A DNA stretch of 64,000 nt from JAGNZR01 sp051656905 (GCA_051656905.1 JBOFJQ010000030.1:1-64000); one strand, 5' to 3'. Counted from the stretch's first letter, positions 52,100-62,311 are shown. Program-made: numbers and translations. The notes: a model not told the origin generated them from the sequence alone.

Positions 52100-54550
52100 A
52101 TGAAAAATACAAATTGGATTTTTAAAGATTTAAATCAAATACCTAGTTTTGATAATATTAACAAAGAGTTTCAAAGCCTTTTATTTTATAGAGGATTAAC
52201 AGATGAAATTTCTATGGAGAAATTTCTAACACCTAATTTAAAAGATTTAAACTCTCCTTGGGATCTTAAAGATGTAGGAGTAGCTGTAGACCTAATTTTA
52301 GATGCTATTCAAAATAATAAAAGCATTTGGATTTATGGTGACTATGACGTAGATGGAATTACCTCTACATCTATGTGCTATCTTGCTTTGAAGAATATAG
52401 GGGCTAACATCAGATATTATATTCCTCTAAGAGATGAGGGGTATGGCTTAAATTGTGAAGCTCTTGAGTCAATTTCTAAAGAGGGTGGAAATTTAGTTAT
52501 AACTGTTGACTGTGGTATTACTTCACATAAAGAGATTGATTTTGCAAACTCTTTAGGGCTTAAAGTCATTATCACCGATCACCATGATATTATTCAAGGA
52601 ACTTTTCCAAAAGCCAGTGCTGTAATAAATCCTAAAAGAGAAGATAATATCTATCCTTTTAAATCTCTTTGTGGAGCTGGAACTGCATTTATGCTACTTT
52701 TAGCACTATATGAAAAATTAGAAAAGAGAGAGGAGATATTCAAGTATTTAGACCTTGTTGCTCTTGCAACTGTTGCTGATATTGTACCTCTTTTAAATGA
52801 CAACAGACTTTTTGTTAAATTTGGACTAGAGCAATTAAAGAAAACAACTTTGCCTTCTTTAAAAGCTCTAACAAAACAACTATTTTTTGAAGATTATGCT
52901 ACAAAAATATTTACTCCTTATGATATAGGTTTTATAATAGCCCCTGTTTTCAATGCAGCTGGTAGGTTAGAAGATGCAAAAACATCTGTAGAATTTTTAA
53001 TTTCAAATGATCATACAAAGTTTTTGCCTCTTATTGATAAATTAATTCAAAATAATCAAAATAGAAAAATTATACAAGAGGATATTCTAAAAAAATCTTT
53101 AGATCTTATTGAAGAAAAGGAACTTTATAATAAAAGTGTGATATTGGTTGCTAGGGAAGATTTCCATCATGGAGTTATTGGTATCGTTGCATCTAAAATA
53201 CTAGATAAATATTACAAACCTACTATTATTTTGGAAATTAATAAAGAAGAAAATGTAGCTAAAGCCTCTTGTAGAAGTACTGAAAGTTTTAATATGATAG
53301 AAGCTCTAACAAAACATTCACACTTTCTTACTAAATTTGGAGGTCATCATGGTGCAGCTGGATTTTCTATCCCTTTAAACAACATTGAAGAGTTTTATAA
53401 TTCTATAAATAAGTATTGTGAAGATATTACTCATGAACACGATACTTTAAAACCTATTAAAATAGAAAAATTCTTAACTTTAGATAAATTATCATATGGT
53501 TTTTTTGATAATCTAAGACATTTAGAGCCCTATGGATTTGGTAATCCAACTCCTATCTTTGCTTTCTATAATATAGAATACGGCGACTTAAAAATTATTG
53601 GAAAAGATAAAACACACTTATCTTTGACTTTGAAACAAAATGGAATTGAAGCTAAAAATAATGTATGGTTTAGTGGTGCTGAATATTATGATGCAATCTC
53701 TCAACACAGAAAAATTTCCGTTGCCTTCAAACCAAGATTAGAGGTTTTTAGAGATAAATACAACTATAAAGCTTTTATAGAAGATATTAAATTTGATTTA
53801 GAATCAAATGAAAACTACAAGGATTATTTAAATGCTTTTTGCAAAAATAGTGCTTTGGATTTAGAAAATATTAATTTTCCTATAAAGACTATTTTCTATG
53901 CTGAGAAGACTATTCCTAATTCAGTTGATTTCAAAATAAACATTTCTGAAAATTACGGTAGTGTTGCTCATAATAACTCAATACTTGGCTTTTTAGATAA
54001 CACAACTGTTTTTACATTAAAAAAACACAATGCTATTACTAATGATAACTATGTAGCTAAAGTTACTCAAATTATAGAGACCGATAGCAATTTTAATGTT
54101 TTTATTGATATATATCCAAATTATGATTTTATCTCTTATTCTATACAACCAGGGAAAATTTTTATAGATATAAAAAATTATCTCTTAGGTGATAAGAATT
54201 TCTCTGATTTTCAAAAGAATATTTTAAACTCTATTTTTAAAAAATCTGAGAATGTTTCAATTACACTAGAAGAAATGAGAAAAAACTTTAATCTTTCTAG
54301 TAATAAAATTCAACTTCAAGAATTAGAAATTTTATTACTAACGATAGTTTTATATTACTCATCTATAAAAAAAAGAGCTTTAATAATAAATGATAACTAT
54401 AGTAAATTTAAACTTTCAGGAAAACTTTCTTATTTTTGTGAAAGCTCTAATGTATTAAAAGATGGCTATGATTTTTATATAATTTTAGGTAATCACAATT
54501 TTAACAATAATTTTTTTGAAAATAAAAATTATTTTGTTTTAAAAGATTAA
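52100..54550 (+). CDS. recJ: Single-stranded-DNA-specific exonuclease RecJ
   Basis: The 816-residue enzyme has the DHH phosphoesterase core: YGDYDVDGITS (Asp81, Asp83, Asp85), VDCGIT, TDHHD (160-163) and the DHHA1 motif GGHHGAAGF (about 413-421). It is longer than usual (about 560-580), with a C-terminal extension of about 220 residues after the OB-fold region that I cannot assign. It degrades single-stranded DNA from the 5' end. Second gene of the operon, 33 bases after the SLT-like gene. Confidence 0.93.
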   Translation: MKNTNWIFKDLNQIPSFDNINKEFQSLLFYRGLTDEISMEKFLTPNLKDLNSPWDLKDVGVAVDLILDAIQNNKSIWIYGDYDVDGITSTSMCYLALKNIGANIRYYIPLRDEGYGLNCEALESISKEGGNLVITVDCGITSHKEIDFANSLGLKVIITDHHDIIQGTFPKASAVINPKREDNIYPFKSLCGAGTAFMLLLALYEKLEKREEIFKYLDLVALATVADIVPLLNDNRLFVKFGLEQLKKTTLPSLKALTKQLFFEDYATKIFTPYDIGFIIAPVFNAAGRLEDAKTSVEFLISNDHTKFLPLIDKLIQNNQNRKIIQEDILKKSLDLIEEKELYNKSVILVAREDFHHGVIGIVASKILDKYYKPTIILEINKEENVAKASCRSTESFNMIEALTKHSHFLTKFGGHHGAAGFSIPLNNIEEFYNSINKYCEDITHEHDTLKPIKIEKFLTLDKLSYGFFDNLRHLEPYGFGNPTPIFAFYNIEYGDLKIIGKDKTHLSLTLKQNGIEAKNNVWFSGAEYYDAISQHRKISVAFKPRLEVFRDKYNYKAFIEDIKFDLESNENYKDYLNAFCKNSALDLENINFPIKTIFYAEKTIPNSVDFKINISENYGSVAHNNSILGFLDNTTVFTLKKHNAITNDNYVAKVTQIIETDSNFNVFIDIYPNYDFISYSIQPGKIFIDIKNYLLGDKNFSDFQKNILNSIFKKSENVSITLEEMRKNFNLSSNKIQLQELEILLLTIVLYYSSIKKRALIINDNYSKFKLSGKLSYFCESSNVLKDGYDFYIILGNHNFNNNFFENKNYFVLKD

Positions 54551-54597
54551 CTTTCTATTTTTATAGGAATATCTAATATTTTTACGGAGGGTCTCAA

Positions 54598-55866
54598 TTG
54601 AATTTTCAACTAATTAATAATAAAAATTATGAAATAAAAAAAGCAATTACTCTCCTTAATAAAGCAGCCAAAAACTTTAATATACCACTTTATTTTACAG
54701 GTGGTATCATTAGGGATACTTTATTAAGTAAAGTAAATTATGACATTGATATCTTTATAGAAGAGTTTAACATCGACTTTATAACCTATTTAGAAATTCT
54801 TTTTCAGGTTGATTTTAAAATTATTTATGAATTCCAGAATGCTACAGCTACACTAAAAAATGGTATCTCTATTGATATTTCTATTATGAGAAAGGATTTT
54901 TATCCTTATCCAGGTGCTTTACCTCTTGTTTCAAAAGGAACCTTTTTAGAAAATATTTTTAGAAGAGATTTTACAATTAACTCCATTGTTTATAAAAACA
55001 ATAAAATTATTGATCCTTCAAAAGGGTATCTCGATTTGAAAAAAAGACAGCTTAGAATTCTCTATTTTAATAGCTTTTCTGACGATCCTACTAGAATTTT
55101 AAGAGGGATTAAATTTTCTTTAAGATACAATTTTAAATTTGAAAAGATCACAGAGTTTTATCTTATGAAAAGTTTAAAAAATCACAGGTTAATACCTATA
55201 TCTTTCTCTAGATTCTACAGAGATTTATTAAGTATATTTTCAGAAAATAATTTAATAACTCTCTTTGAACATAAGAGATACAAAGAGATTCTATTACATC
55301 TTTTTGGAATTATGGAGTATAGTAAAATATCTGAATTCTCCTTTTTTATTAGCAAAAATATAAAATTAGTAAAATATCTAAACTTAAAATCTGAAGAGGT
55401 CTTTGAGATTTATATCTCACTTATCAATTATTTTAGGGTTAGTCATACCCCATGTAGTATGGCCATTGAAAATAATTTTTTTAAACAAAAAGAATCTTTT
55501 TACTTTGATGAATCTCTTTTAAATTTTATTACGGAAAAAAAATTAAATTTTTTTAGAAAAAAAGATTCTGATTTTAACTCAAAAATTTTCAAAAGTTTAA
55601 AAAATTTTTCCAATAAAGAGCTATTAACGTTGCTTTTTATCTTTAAAAATGATACAAATTTTTCCAATTGCATAAAAAAATTTTTTAGATTAAAGAAAAC
55701 AATTCCATTAATTACTGGTAAAGTTTTAATTAATAAAAATTTTACTTCGAAAAAAGAGTTTAAGACTATAATAGAAAATTCTTTTTTATGTCAATTAAAT
55801 AACCCAAATTACACTATAGATGATATTCTAAAGGAGGTTGTAAACACATATGAATTACCATGTTAA
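54598..55866 (+). CDS. CCA-adding enzyme / poly(A) polymerase family nucleotidyltransferase
   Basis: The 422-residue class II nucleotidyltransferase has FTGGIIRDTLL and the catalytic Asp pair in YDIDIFIE, RRDFTINSI, and the template motif DDPTRILRGIKF. The start is a TTG at 54598 with CGGAGG seven bases before. No HD domain is visible. It either adds CCA to tRNA or polyadenylates RNA; the family cannot be split by eye. It overlaps aroA by 17 bases. Confidence 0.85.
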   Translation: MNFQLINNKNYEIKKAITLLNKAAKNFNIPLYFTGGIIRDTLLSKVNYDIDIFIEEFNIDFITYLEILFQVDFKIIYEFQNATATLKNGISIDISIMRKDFYPYPGALPLVSKGTFLENIFRRDFTINSIVYKNNKIIDPSKGYLDLKKRQLRILYFNSFSDDPTRILRGIKFSLRYNFKFEKITEFYLMKSLKNHRLIPISFSRFYRDLLSIFSENNLITLFEHKRYKEILLHLFGIMEYSKISEFSFFISKNIKLVKYLNLKSEEVFEIYISLINYFRVSHTPCSMAIENNFFKQKESFYFDESLLNFITEKKLNFFRKKDSDFNSKIFKSLKNFSNKELLTLLFIFKNDTNFSNCIKKFFRLKKTIPLITGKVLINKNFTSKKEFKTIIENSFLCQLNNPNYTIDDILKEVVNTYELPC

Positions 55867-57130
55867 TCCTAAAAAAAATTTTATTTATACAGTAACTATC
55901 CCTGGTTCTAAATCAATTAGTAATAGAGCTCTTATTTTAGCTGCACTTAGTGGTAAAAAATGTACATTACAAAACTTTTTATTTAGCGATGATACTCACT
56001 TTATGCTAGAAGGACTTAAGAGACTTGGAAATGAAATCACTTTTTCTACAATTGATAATACTGTTACAATTGTAGGAAACGAGGAGAGAAACTTTAAAAA
56101 CACCTCTCTTTTCACTGGAAATGCAGGGACAATGATGAGATTTTTATCTTCATATATTATAACTGGTACTGGTAAAGTAACATTAATTGGAAATGATAGA
56201 ATGAATCAAAGACCTATAAAAGATTTAGCAGATTCTTTTATCGAGCTTGGAGTTAAGGTTGACTACTTAGAAGAAATAGGATATCCTCCTATCTCCTTAA
56301 CAGTTGATTCTCATAATTTTTCATCTCTAGTACATGTAAATGCCGATAAAAGTAGTCAATACTTAACATCTTTATTACTATCTGCACCTTATTTTGAAAA
56401 AGGTCTTTCTATACAATTAAAAAATAGATTAGTATCAAGACCATATGTAGATATGACTTTATCTATGATGAAAGAATTTGGTGTAACTGTTTCAGAAAAT
56501 AAAATTGAAAATAGCTTTTTAGTTCCTCAAGGGAGATACTCTCTTGATTCATACCTAATTGAAGGAGATATGTCCTCTGCTTCTTATTTTTTAGCTATGG
56601 CACTAATCAGCAACTCTACAATAACAATTAATAATTTTTTTAAAAATAGTATTCAAGGTGACAAAAAATTTTTAGAGATTTTTTTAAGATTAGGTGGTAA
56701 AATAGTAAAAGAAAGTGATTATAGCATTACCGTTTCTGGATGTGACGAATACCAAGGAATAGATATAGATTTAAATGATTCTCCCGATATAGCCCAAACT
56801 TTAGCTGTAGTAGCTCTTTTTGCTAAATCTCCTACAACTGTAAGAAATGTAGCTAATATGAGAATAAAAGAGACTGACAGAATAACTGCTCTTAAAAACG
56901 AAATTCTAAAAATTGGTGGGGAATTTTTAGAATATGAAGACGGCTTTACTATTATCCCTAAACTATCTTACAATGGTGCTTTAATTAAAACCTATGATGA
57001 TCATAGAATGGCTATGTGCTTTTCTCTTGCAGGTCTTAAAATATCAGGTATTATTATTGAAGACTGCAACTGTGTCTCAAAGACATTTCCTAAGTACTTT
57101 GAGCTTTTTGATAAAATTTATTCGCCTTAA
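55850..57130 (+). CDS. aroA: 3-phosphoshikimate 1-carboxyvinyltransferase (EPSP synthase)
   Basis: The 426-residue enzyme has PGSKSISNRALILAALSG at the start, LFTGNAGTMMRFLSSY, the middle RPIKDLADSF and the C-terminal RIKETDRITALKNEI and YDDHRMAMCFSLAGL. It makes EPSP from shikimate 3-phosphate and PEP. The AAGGAGGT ribosome site lies in the end of the preceding gene. It is the only shikimate gene in the window. Confidence 0.97.
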   Translation: MNYHVNPKKNFIYTVTIPGSKSISNRALILAALSGKKCTLQNFLFSDDTHFMLEGLKRLGNEITFSTIDNTVTIVGNEERNFKNTSLFTGNAGTMMRFLSSYIITGTGKVTLIGNDRMNQRPIKDLADSFIELGVKVDYLEEIGYPPISLTVDSHNFSSLVHVNADKSSQYLTSLLLSAPYFEKGLSIQLKNRLVSRPYVDMTLSMMKEFGVTVSENKIENSFLVPQGRYSLDSYLIEGDMSSASYFLAMALISNSTITINNFFKNSIQGDKKFLEIFLRLGGKIVKESDYSITVSGCDEYQGIDIDLNDSPDIAQTLAVVALFAKSPTTVRNVANMRIKETDRITALKNEILKIGGEFLEYEDGFTIIPKLSYNGALIKTYDDHRMAMCFSLAGLKISGIIIEDCNCVSKTFPKYFELFDKIYSP

Positions 57131-57160
57131 AAATATACTTTAACAAAATAGGAGGTTACT

Positions 57161-59635
57161 TTGCATTTAAAAAAATTTATAGCTGTTTTCAATATTATTT
57201 TTATTTTATTATGCAGCACATCTTTTTCTAATGATATTACTAATAATTTAACTGTAGCTGCCTCCACAAATATAAATTCTACAAATGAAGATCAAGAAAT
57301 AGCTTCAATAGAAAATAATATCTTACTTCTACAAAAAAAATTAGAACTATTAAAAGAGAGAAAAAAAGAAAAAAAACTTTATAAAAAACCTAAAATTGGT
57401 CTTGTACTAAGTGGTGGTGGAGCAAAAGGATTTGCTCATATAGGAATACTGAGAGAACTTGAAAAAAACAATATCAAAGTTGATTATATAACTGGTACAA
57501 GTATGGGAGCAGTTATTGGAGCTCTTTATTCTGTGGGATATACTCCAGATGAAATTGAGAAAATTGCTGAAACAATTGACTTTAACTCTATATTTTCTGA
57601 AGTACAAGTTGATAGACGAAATCTCCCTTTAGAGAGAAAAATTGGAAACAAACAAAATATGTTCACTTTAAAATATGATAATAATCTACATTTTTACCTT
57701 CCTAAAAGTTTAAATAATAGTAATAATATATATTTTATATTTAAAAAGATTTTTTGGAACTATGAAGGTGTTAAAGATTTTAATAAATTCCCTATTCCAC
57801 TTAGAGTAATAGCGACAGATATAAATACAGGAGCTGCTAAAGCTTTTGATCATGGTGATCTTTCTAGAGTACTTAGTGCAAGTATAGCAATTCCAACTAT
57901 ATTTTCCCCAGTAAAAATAGATAACTCAGAATATATAGATGGTATGATGGCTAGGAATTTTCCTGTGCAAGATGCTCTTTCTATGGGAGCTGATATTGTT
58001 ATTGGTAGTGATGTAGGAATAATTCTAAGAGATGAAAATAAAGAATTTGATATTATGTCAACTTTTACTCAAATTTTAGCATTAGCCAGTGCAAAATCTT
58101 CTTCAACACAAAGAGGTCTTGCGACGATAGTAATTTCTCCTAAAGTAGAAGATATTTCTGCAACAGATTTTTCTAACATAAATAAAATTGTAGTTAGAGG
58201 TGAGGAAGCTACCGCTAGTTCAATTGATAAAATAAAAACTATTATTAAGAATAAAAATAATGAACTTAATTTAAATTTTGAAAAATCTAAAAACAATAAA
58301 ATTGTGCAGAGTACTATTCAAGACTCTAAAACCAGTAATGATATTGTTTCTTCAACTAATATATCTCAAGATACTGAGCTTGATAAAGAAATTAACAATA
58401 GTATTCAGCAGCAACCAAAAATTATTTTTAGTGAAATCAATTTTAAAAATGATGATATTAATGTAAAAAATAAAGATACTATTCTTGATATTTTTAAGAA
58501 GTATAAAGGAAAACCTTTAGAGAAAAAAGAATTAGACTCTATATTAAAAAATGTCCAAGGATTAGATTCAGTAGATAAAATCTATTATGAATTTGATGAA
58601 AAAAATGAAAGTATTCTAATTGATGTAATTGAAAGTCCTTCTAATTCAGTTGGTCTTAATGCAAATTATCGTTCAGATTATGGTACTACATTTAAAGTTA
58701 ATACTGATGTGCTTGTTAATGGTAAAGTAGGTTCAGTTTCTAACTTATCTGGAAAATTTGGTGATTATTATGGGGTAGCTATAAATAATTTTTCTTATTA
58801 TGGTACTGAAGATAAGGTTGGATTCTTCTCCTCTTTATCTTTTAATCAATCTCCATTGTATATTTATCATAACAATGATAAACTAGCAAAATATATTTCT
58901 AATGATATAGAACTATTATTAGGGTTATCTTCACAAATTAATAACAAGTTTTCTCTATCATATGGAGTTGCATTTAATAGAACTGATCTTAAGCTTGATA
59001 CTGGTGAAGAAGATTATCAATACAATGACTTTAATGAAAACTATGGAAACACTTTCTTTACTCTATCATATGATACTCTAGACAACACTTATGTTCCAAC
59101 TACAGGAACAAAAGGCGATTTAATCTATACATGGGGTGGAACTGTTGCCAATGAAAAGAATATTAACTACTATGGTCCTATTTATTCTACTGAGACCTAT
59201 GAAAAAGTTAATAAAAAGCTTTCTATATTTGCAGGAATGGCTGGAGGCTCTATTTCTGGTGATTCTATCTTAGAAACAAAATATATGAAAATTGGAGGAA
59301 TTAAAAATAATTTAAAAAGAAATGAATTAAGTTTTGCAGGTTACCATTATCAAAATATTTTAGTTAAAGATGCCTTCATTGGTAGCTTAGGATTTAATTA
59401 TAATATTGTTTCTAACCTTTATTTCATAGCTAAATATAACATCGGTACATTTAATGCTGTATCTGATAGTTTATATAATGATGACTTTGTTTTATGGAAA
59501 ACTTATATTCAGGGTGCTGAGGCCGGTTTTGCTTATACATCTTTTATTTTCCCGATGTCGCTTACTATCTCAAAAAATAACTCTGAAAGTAACGAAGTTT
59601 TACTTCAATTTAATATTGGATATTTTATTGATTAA
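57161..59635 (+). CDS. fplA: Type Vd patatin-like phospholipase autotransporter (FplA-like)
   Basis: The 824-residue protein starts at a TTG (57161) with AGGAGG before it. It has a signal peptide (LKKFIAVFNIIFILL), a coiled Lys/Glu-rich stretch (about 48-75), a patatin domain with GGGAKG (85-90), GTSMG (catalytic Ser114) and DG (catalytic Asp260), a POTRA-like domain (about 420-500) and a C-terminal beta-barrel of Omp85 type (about 510-824). This is the domain order of FplA, the outer membrane phospholipase of Fusobacterium. It is the last gene of the operon. Confidence 0.93.
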   Translation: MHLKKFIAVFNIIFILLCSTSFSNDITNNLTVAASTNINSTNEDQEIASIENNILLLQKKLELLKERKKEKKLYKKPKIGLVLSGGGAKGFAHIGILRELEKNNIKVDYITGTSMGAVIGALYSVGYTPDEIEKIAETIDFNSIFSEVQVDRRNLPLERKIGNKQNMFTLKYDNNLHFYLPKSLNNSNNIYFIFKKIFWNYEGVKDFNKFPIPLRVIATDINTGAAKAFDHGDLSRVLSASIAIPTIFSPVKIDNSEYIDGMMARNFPVQDALSMGADIVIGSDVGIILRDENKEFDIMSTFTQILALASAKSSSTQRGLATIVISPKVEDISATDFSNINKIVVRGEEATASSIDKIKTIIKNKNNELNLNFEKSKNNKIVQSTIQDSKTSNDIVSSTNISQDTELDKEINNSIQQQPKIIFSEINFKNDDINVKNKDTILDIFKKYKGKPLEKKELDSILKNVQGLDSVDKIYYEFDEKNESILIDVIESPSNSVGLNANYRSDYGTTFKVNTDVLVNGKVGSVSNLSGKFGDYYGVAINNFSYYGTEDKVGFFSSLSFNQSPLYIYHNNDKLAKYISNDIELLLGLSSQINNKFSLSYGVAFNRTDLKLDTGEEDYQYNDFNENYGNTFFTLSYDTLDNTYVPTTGTKGDLIYTWGGTVANEKNINYYGPIYSTETYEKVNKKLSIFAGMAGGSISGDSILETKYMKIGGIKNNLKRNELSFAGYHYQNILVKDAFIGSLGFNYNIVSNLYFIAKYNIGTFNAVSDSLYNDDFVLWKTYIQGAEAGFAYTSFIFPMSLTISKNNSESNEVLLQFNIGYFID

Positions 59636-59660
59636 TAAAATATCCAATTAAAAACATATA

Positions 59661-59699
59661 TAAAAAGAGACTAGAAAAATTTTTCTAGTCTCTTTTTAT
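59661..59699 (+). terminator. Terminator after the FplA-like gene
   Basis: AAAAAGAGACTAGAAAAA pairs with TTTTTCTAGTCTCTTTTT; T-rich sequence follows. Confidence 0.9.
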
Positions 59700-59756
59700 A
59701 GTTCTATAATATTTGGTGGTGGTGACATTGAACGTATATTTTATTATTTTTATTAG

Positions 59757-60401
59757 TTATCCAATCAGTCCTTGATAACTTAAAAAGTCCCTCTCTTCTC
59801 CAATTGTTGTTGGTTCACTATGTCCACTATACACTTTTGTCTCTCTAGGATAGCTATCACAAAGTTTTTTTAAACTTCTATATAGATGATTTTCATTCCC
59901 TGTTGGCAAATCAAATCTTCCATAACTTCTTCTAAACATTGTGTCCCCAGTAATCAAAATATTGTTTTCTTTATTGTAAAAACACTTTGATCCTCCTGTG
60001 TGTCCTGGAGTTGAAACTACTTGAAAATCTCCAACACAATCTCCTTCTGTTAAAGGCTGTACTTCACTTAAATATTTAAATTTTGTTCTATCTATCATTT
60101 CAGACAAACTTAAGTTATGATCTGTTAAAAAATTTATCTCTTCTTCTCCAACAAACACTTCAATCTCTGGAAATGCCTCTTTAAAGTTATTTAGACCAGC
60201 TGTATGATCATAATGTCCATGAGTCAAAATAACTGCTTTCATTGTTATCTCATTTTTTTCAACGAAATTTTTTACAGAATCAATCCTCTCTCCTCCGCAA
60301 TCAAATAAATATCCCTCTTTTTTTTCATTCCAAACTAAGTAGCAATTTGTCATGTACATTCCTAATTGAAACTCTTTTATTTCTAATTTCACTATATACA
60401 C
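59757..60401 (-). CDS. Metallo-beta-lactamase-fold hydrolase (glyoxalase II-like)
   Basis: The 214-residue protein has the metal-binding motif THGHYDHTAG, GHTGGS and SGHSEPT, and a C-terminal GNENHLYRSLKKL. It belongs to the glyoxalase II / persulfide dioxygenase type of the MBL superfamily. The ribosome site (GGGG) is weak. It stands alone with opposite genes on both sides. Substrate unknown. Confidence 0.88.
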   Translation of the reverse strand: MYIVKLEIKEFQLGMYMTNCYLVWNEKKEGYLFDCGGERIDSVKNFVEKNEITMKAVILTHGHYDHTAGLNNFKEAFPEIEVFVGEEEINFLTDHNLSLSEMIDRTKFKYLSEVQPLTEGDCVGDFQVVSTPGHTGGSKCFYNKENNILITGDTMFRRSYGRFDLPTGNENHLYRSLKKLCDSYPRETKVYSGHSEPTTIGEERDFLSYQGLIG

Positions 60402-60534
60402 CCCTTCTTTTATTATAATTTTACATTATACTTTTACTTTAACTTAAATTCTAACCTAAATTTTATCATTTATTTTAACTTCAAACAGTGATATAATTAT
60501 TCTATAATTTATTTTAATATATTGGAGGTTTATT

Positions 60535-60864
60535 ATGCCACATCTAAAATTTAGAGGGATAAAAAAAGAATTATTAATCGAAAACAGCAAAGAAATCATT
60601 GATGGTTTAACTGATATTGTTAAATGTGATAGAACATGGTTTACTCTTGAGCACCTTGAAACAGAGTACATTTTTGATGGAAAATTAGTTCCCGGTTATA
60701 CTTTTGCCGAGGTTTTCTGGTTTCCTAGAGAAAAAGAAGTTAAAGATCAATTTGCAAAATTTTTAACTGATCTCCTAAAAAAAATAAACAATAACAACGA
60801 CACTTGCGTTATGTTTTTTGATCTAATAGGTGAAAATTATTATGACAATGGAGAGCACTTTTAG
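60535..60864 (+). CDS. DUF1904-like small protein
   Basis: The 109-residue protein matches the DUF1904 pattern: MPHLKFRGIKKELLIENSKE, TWFTLEHLETEYIFDG and FAEVFWFPREKEVKDQFAKF. The fold resembles the macrophage migration inhibitory factor/tautomerase group, starting Met-Pro, but I do not assign activity. A strong TGGAGGTTT precedes the ATG. The stop codon lies in the terminator stem. Confidence 0.78.
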   Translation: MPHLKFRGIKKELLIENSKEIIDGLTDIVKCDRTWFTLEHLETEYIFDGKLVPGYTFAEVFWFPREKEVKDQFAKFLTDLLKKINNNNDTCVMFFDLIGENYYDNGEHF

Positions 60865-60877
60865 TGCTCTCTTTTTT
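60850..60877. terminator. Terminator shared by DUF1904 and trmL
   Basis: GAGAGCACT pairs with AGTGCTCTC across TTT, followed by six T. The stem includes the stop codon of the DUF1904 gene. Confidence 0.85.
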
Positions 60878-61328
60878 AAAGTTTAAATCCTAATTGTCTT
60901 AATCCCTCATACAATATTATAGCTGCTGAGTTTGAAAGATTTAAAGATCTTCCCATGCTTACCATTGGAATTTTTATACAATTCTCTCTATTTTCTTGTA
61001 ATATTTCAACTGGAATTCCTTTTGATTCAGGTCCAAAAACAATAAAATCATCTTCTTTGTAAGTAACTTCTGAATAATATTTATCTGTTTTTGTCGTTGC
61101 ATAATAAAAACTAGAATTAGGATAACTCTCTAACATCTCTTCATAAGATTCCCAAACTTTTAGTTTTACTAAAGGCCAATAATCTAATCCAGCTCTTTTT
61201 ACTGCTTTTTCATCTAAAGAAACAACAAAAGGTTTTATTAAATGAAGAGTTGTGTTAGTTAAAACACAAGTTCTTCCTATATTACCTATATTATATGGTG
61301 TTTCTGGATACATTAAAACTATATTCAT
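60876..61328 (-). CDS. trmL: tRNA (cytidine/uridine-34-2'-O)-methyltransferase
   Basis: The 150-residue SPOUT enzyme begins MNIVLMYPETPYNIGNIGRT and ends with IPMVSMGRSLNLSNSAAIIL, the TrmL signature. It methylates the wobble base of tRNA-Leu isoacceptors. It follows the MORN-repeat lipoprotein gene by 47 bases. Confidence 0.95.
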   Translation of the reverse strand: MNIVLMYPETPYNIGNIGRTCVLTNTTLHLIKPFVVSLDEKAVKRAGLDYWPLVKLKVWESYEEMLESYPNSSFYYATTKTDKYYSEVTYKEDDFIVFGPESKGIPVEILQENRENCIKIPMVSMGRSLNLSNSAAIILYEGLRQLGFKL

Positions 61329-61375
61329 TTTCTATATACCTCATTATTTTTTATATTTCTTAATTTAATAATATT

Positions 61376-61876
61376 TTAAATAGCCTCTCCATCTTTATAG
61401 ATAACTTCACTTTCTAAGTCTCCATCATCTTGGTAAATTCTAAAAATACCATTTAAAATACCCATTTTATATGTTGCCATTGTTCTTACATTTCCATTTT
61501 CATAATATTCGTAGAACTCCCCTTCTTCAAGTCCATTAATATAACTTCCTTTAGATAAAAGTTCTCCACTTTCATAGTAATGCGTACTTTCACCATTTAA
61601 CAATCCATCTTTATATCTATCTAATATTTGGAGTTGACCACTTTTATAGTACTCTTTCGCTTCTCCTATATATTTACCATGAGATATCTGAGCAGTATAT
61701 TTTAGCTCACCATTGTCATAATATTCAACTACTTTTCCTGTATACTCTTTGTTACTTTCTTCTAAAAAGAAAACACCATTATTCTCACTTAACTTATCTA
61801 AAGTAATTTCTGTTTTTTTCTCACATCCTATTAAAAACAAAGAAAGTAATACAAAAACTAAATAACTTTTTTTCAT
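61376..61876 (-). CDS. MORN-repeat lipoprotein (YwqK-type)
   Basis: The 166-residue protein has a lipoprotein signal (KKSYLVFVLLSLFLIGC) and about five copies of a MORN-like repeat of the form YYxxGELxxxxxYKDGxLxGE (about 45-160). MORN variants of this type occur as YwqK-like proteins in Gram-positive and Gram-negative bacteria, often in arrays; the role is unclear. It is 24 bases after the 61901-62311 gene. Confidence 0.85.
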   Translation of the reverse strand: MKKSYLVFVLLSLFLIGCEKKTEITLDKLSENNGVFFLEESNKEYTGKVVEYYDNGELKYTAQISHGKYIGEAKEYYKSGQLQILDRYKDGLLNGESTHYYESGELLSKGSYINGLEEGEFYEYYENGNVRTMATYKMGILNGIFRIYQDDGDLESEVIYKDGEAI

Positions 61877-61900
61877 AACTTATCTCCTTACTATACTTTA

Positions 61901-62311
61901 TTAAAGAGTTTCTTCTAACTTCCAAAGTAAATCGTCCATAACATCTAAAAATCCATTTAATTTAGATATCTGATAATTTTCCCCATATAATTTAACTTCA
62001 AATGTTGGAAGCTTATCCTTTAGGTTTCTTTTATTCACATCTTTTTTTTCAAATAATAAAGCTCTTTTTTCTACTTTATTATCTACTTCTACAATTAGCA
62101 TGCCTTTTATGTAATCTAAGATTTTAACTTGAGACACTTTTTCTAATTCTTGCTTTTTTTCTTCTCTTACTTTTCTATTTTCTGCATTTATTCTCTTATT
62201 TTCAGTTCTCTTAGCAACCTCTTTTTCTTCAACTAATCTGTTTCTTTTCTTCATTTTTTTCATTGTACCGTGCGCGGCACCTTTTGCTTTATCTTTACTT
62301 ATTACTTTCAT
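61901..62311 (-). CDS. Hypothetical basic coiled protein
   Basis: I do not recognise this 136-residue protein. I start it at ATG 62311 with AGAGGTGGG upstream. The N-terminal half is highly charged (KKMKKRNRLVEEKEVAKRTE and further Lys/Arg/Glu), likely helical, and the C-terminal half has a compact part (LIVEVDNKVEKRALLFEK and YGENYQISKLNGFLDVMDDL). It has no signal or membrane segment. It is the first gene of a three-gene minus-strand run with the MORN lipoprotein and trmL. Confidence 0.65.
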   Translation of the reverse strand: MKVISKDKAKGAAHGTMKKMKKRNRLVEEKEVAKRTENKRINAENRKVREEKKQELEKVSQVKILDYIKGMLIVEVDNKVEKRALLFEKKDVNKRNLKDKLPTFEVKLYGENYQISKLNGFLDVMDDLLWKLEETL

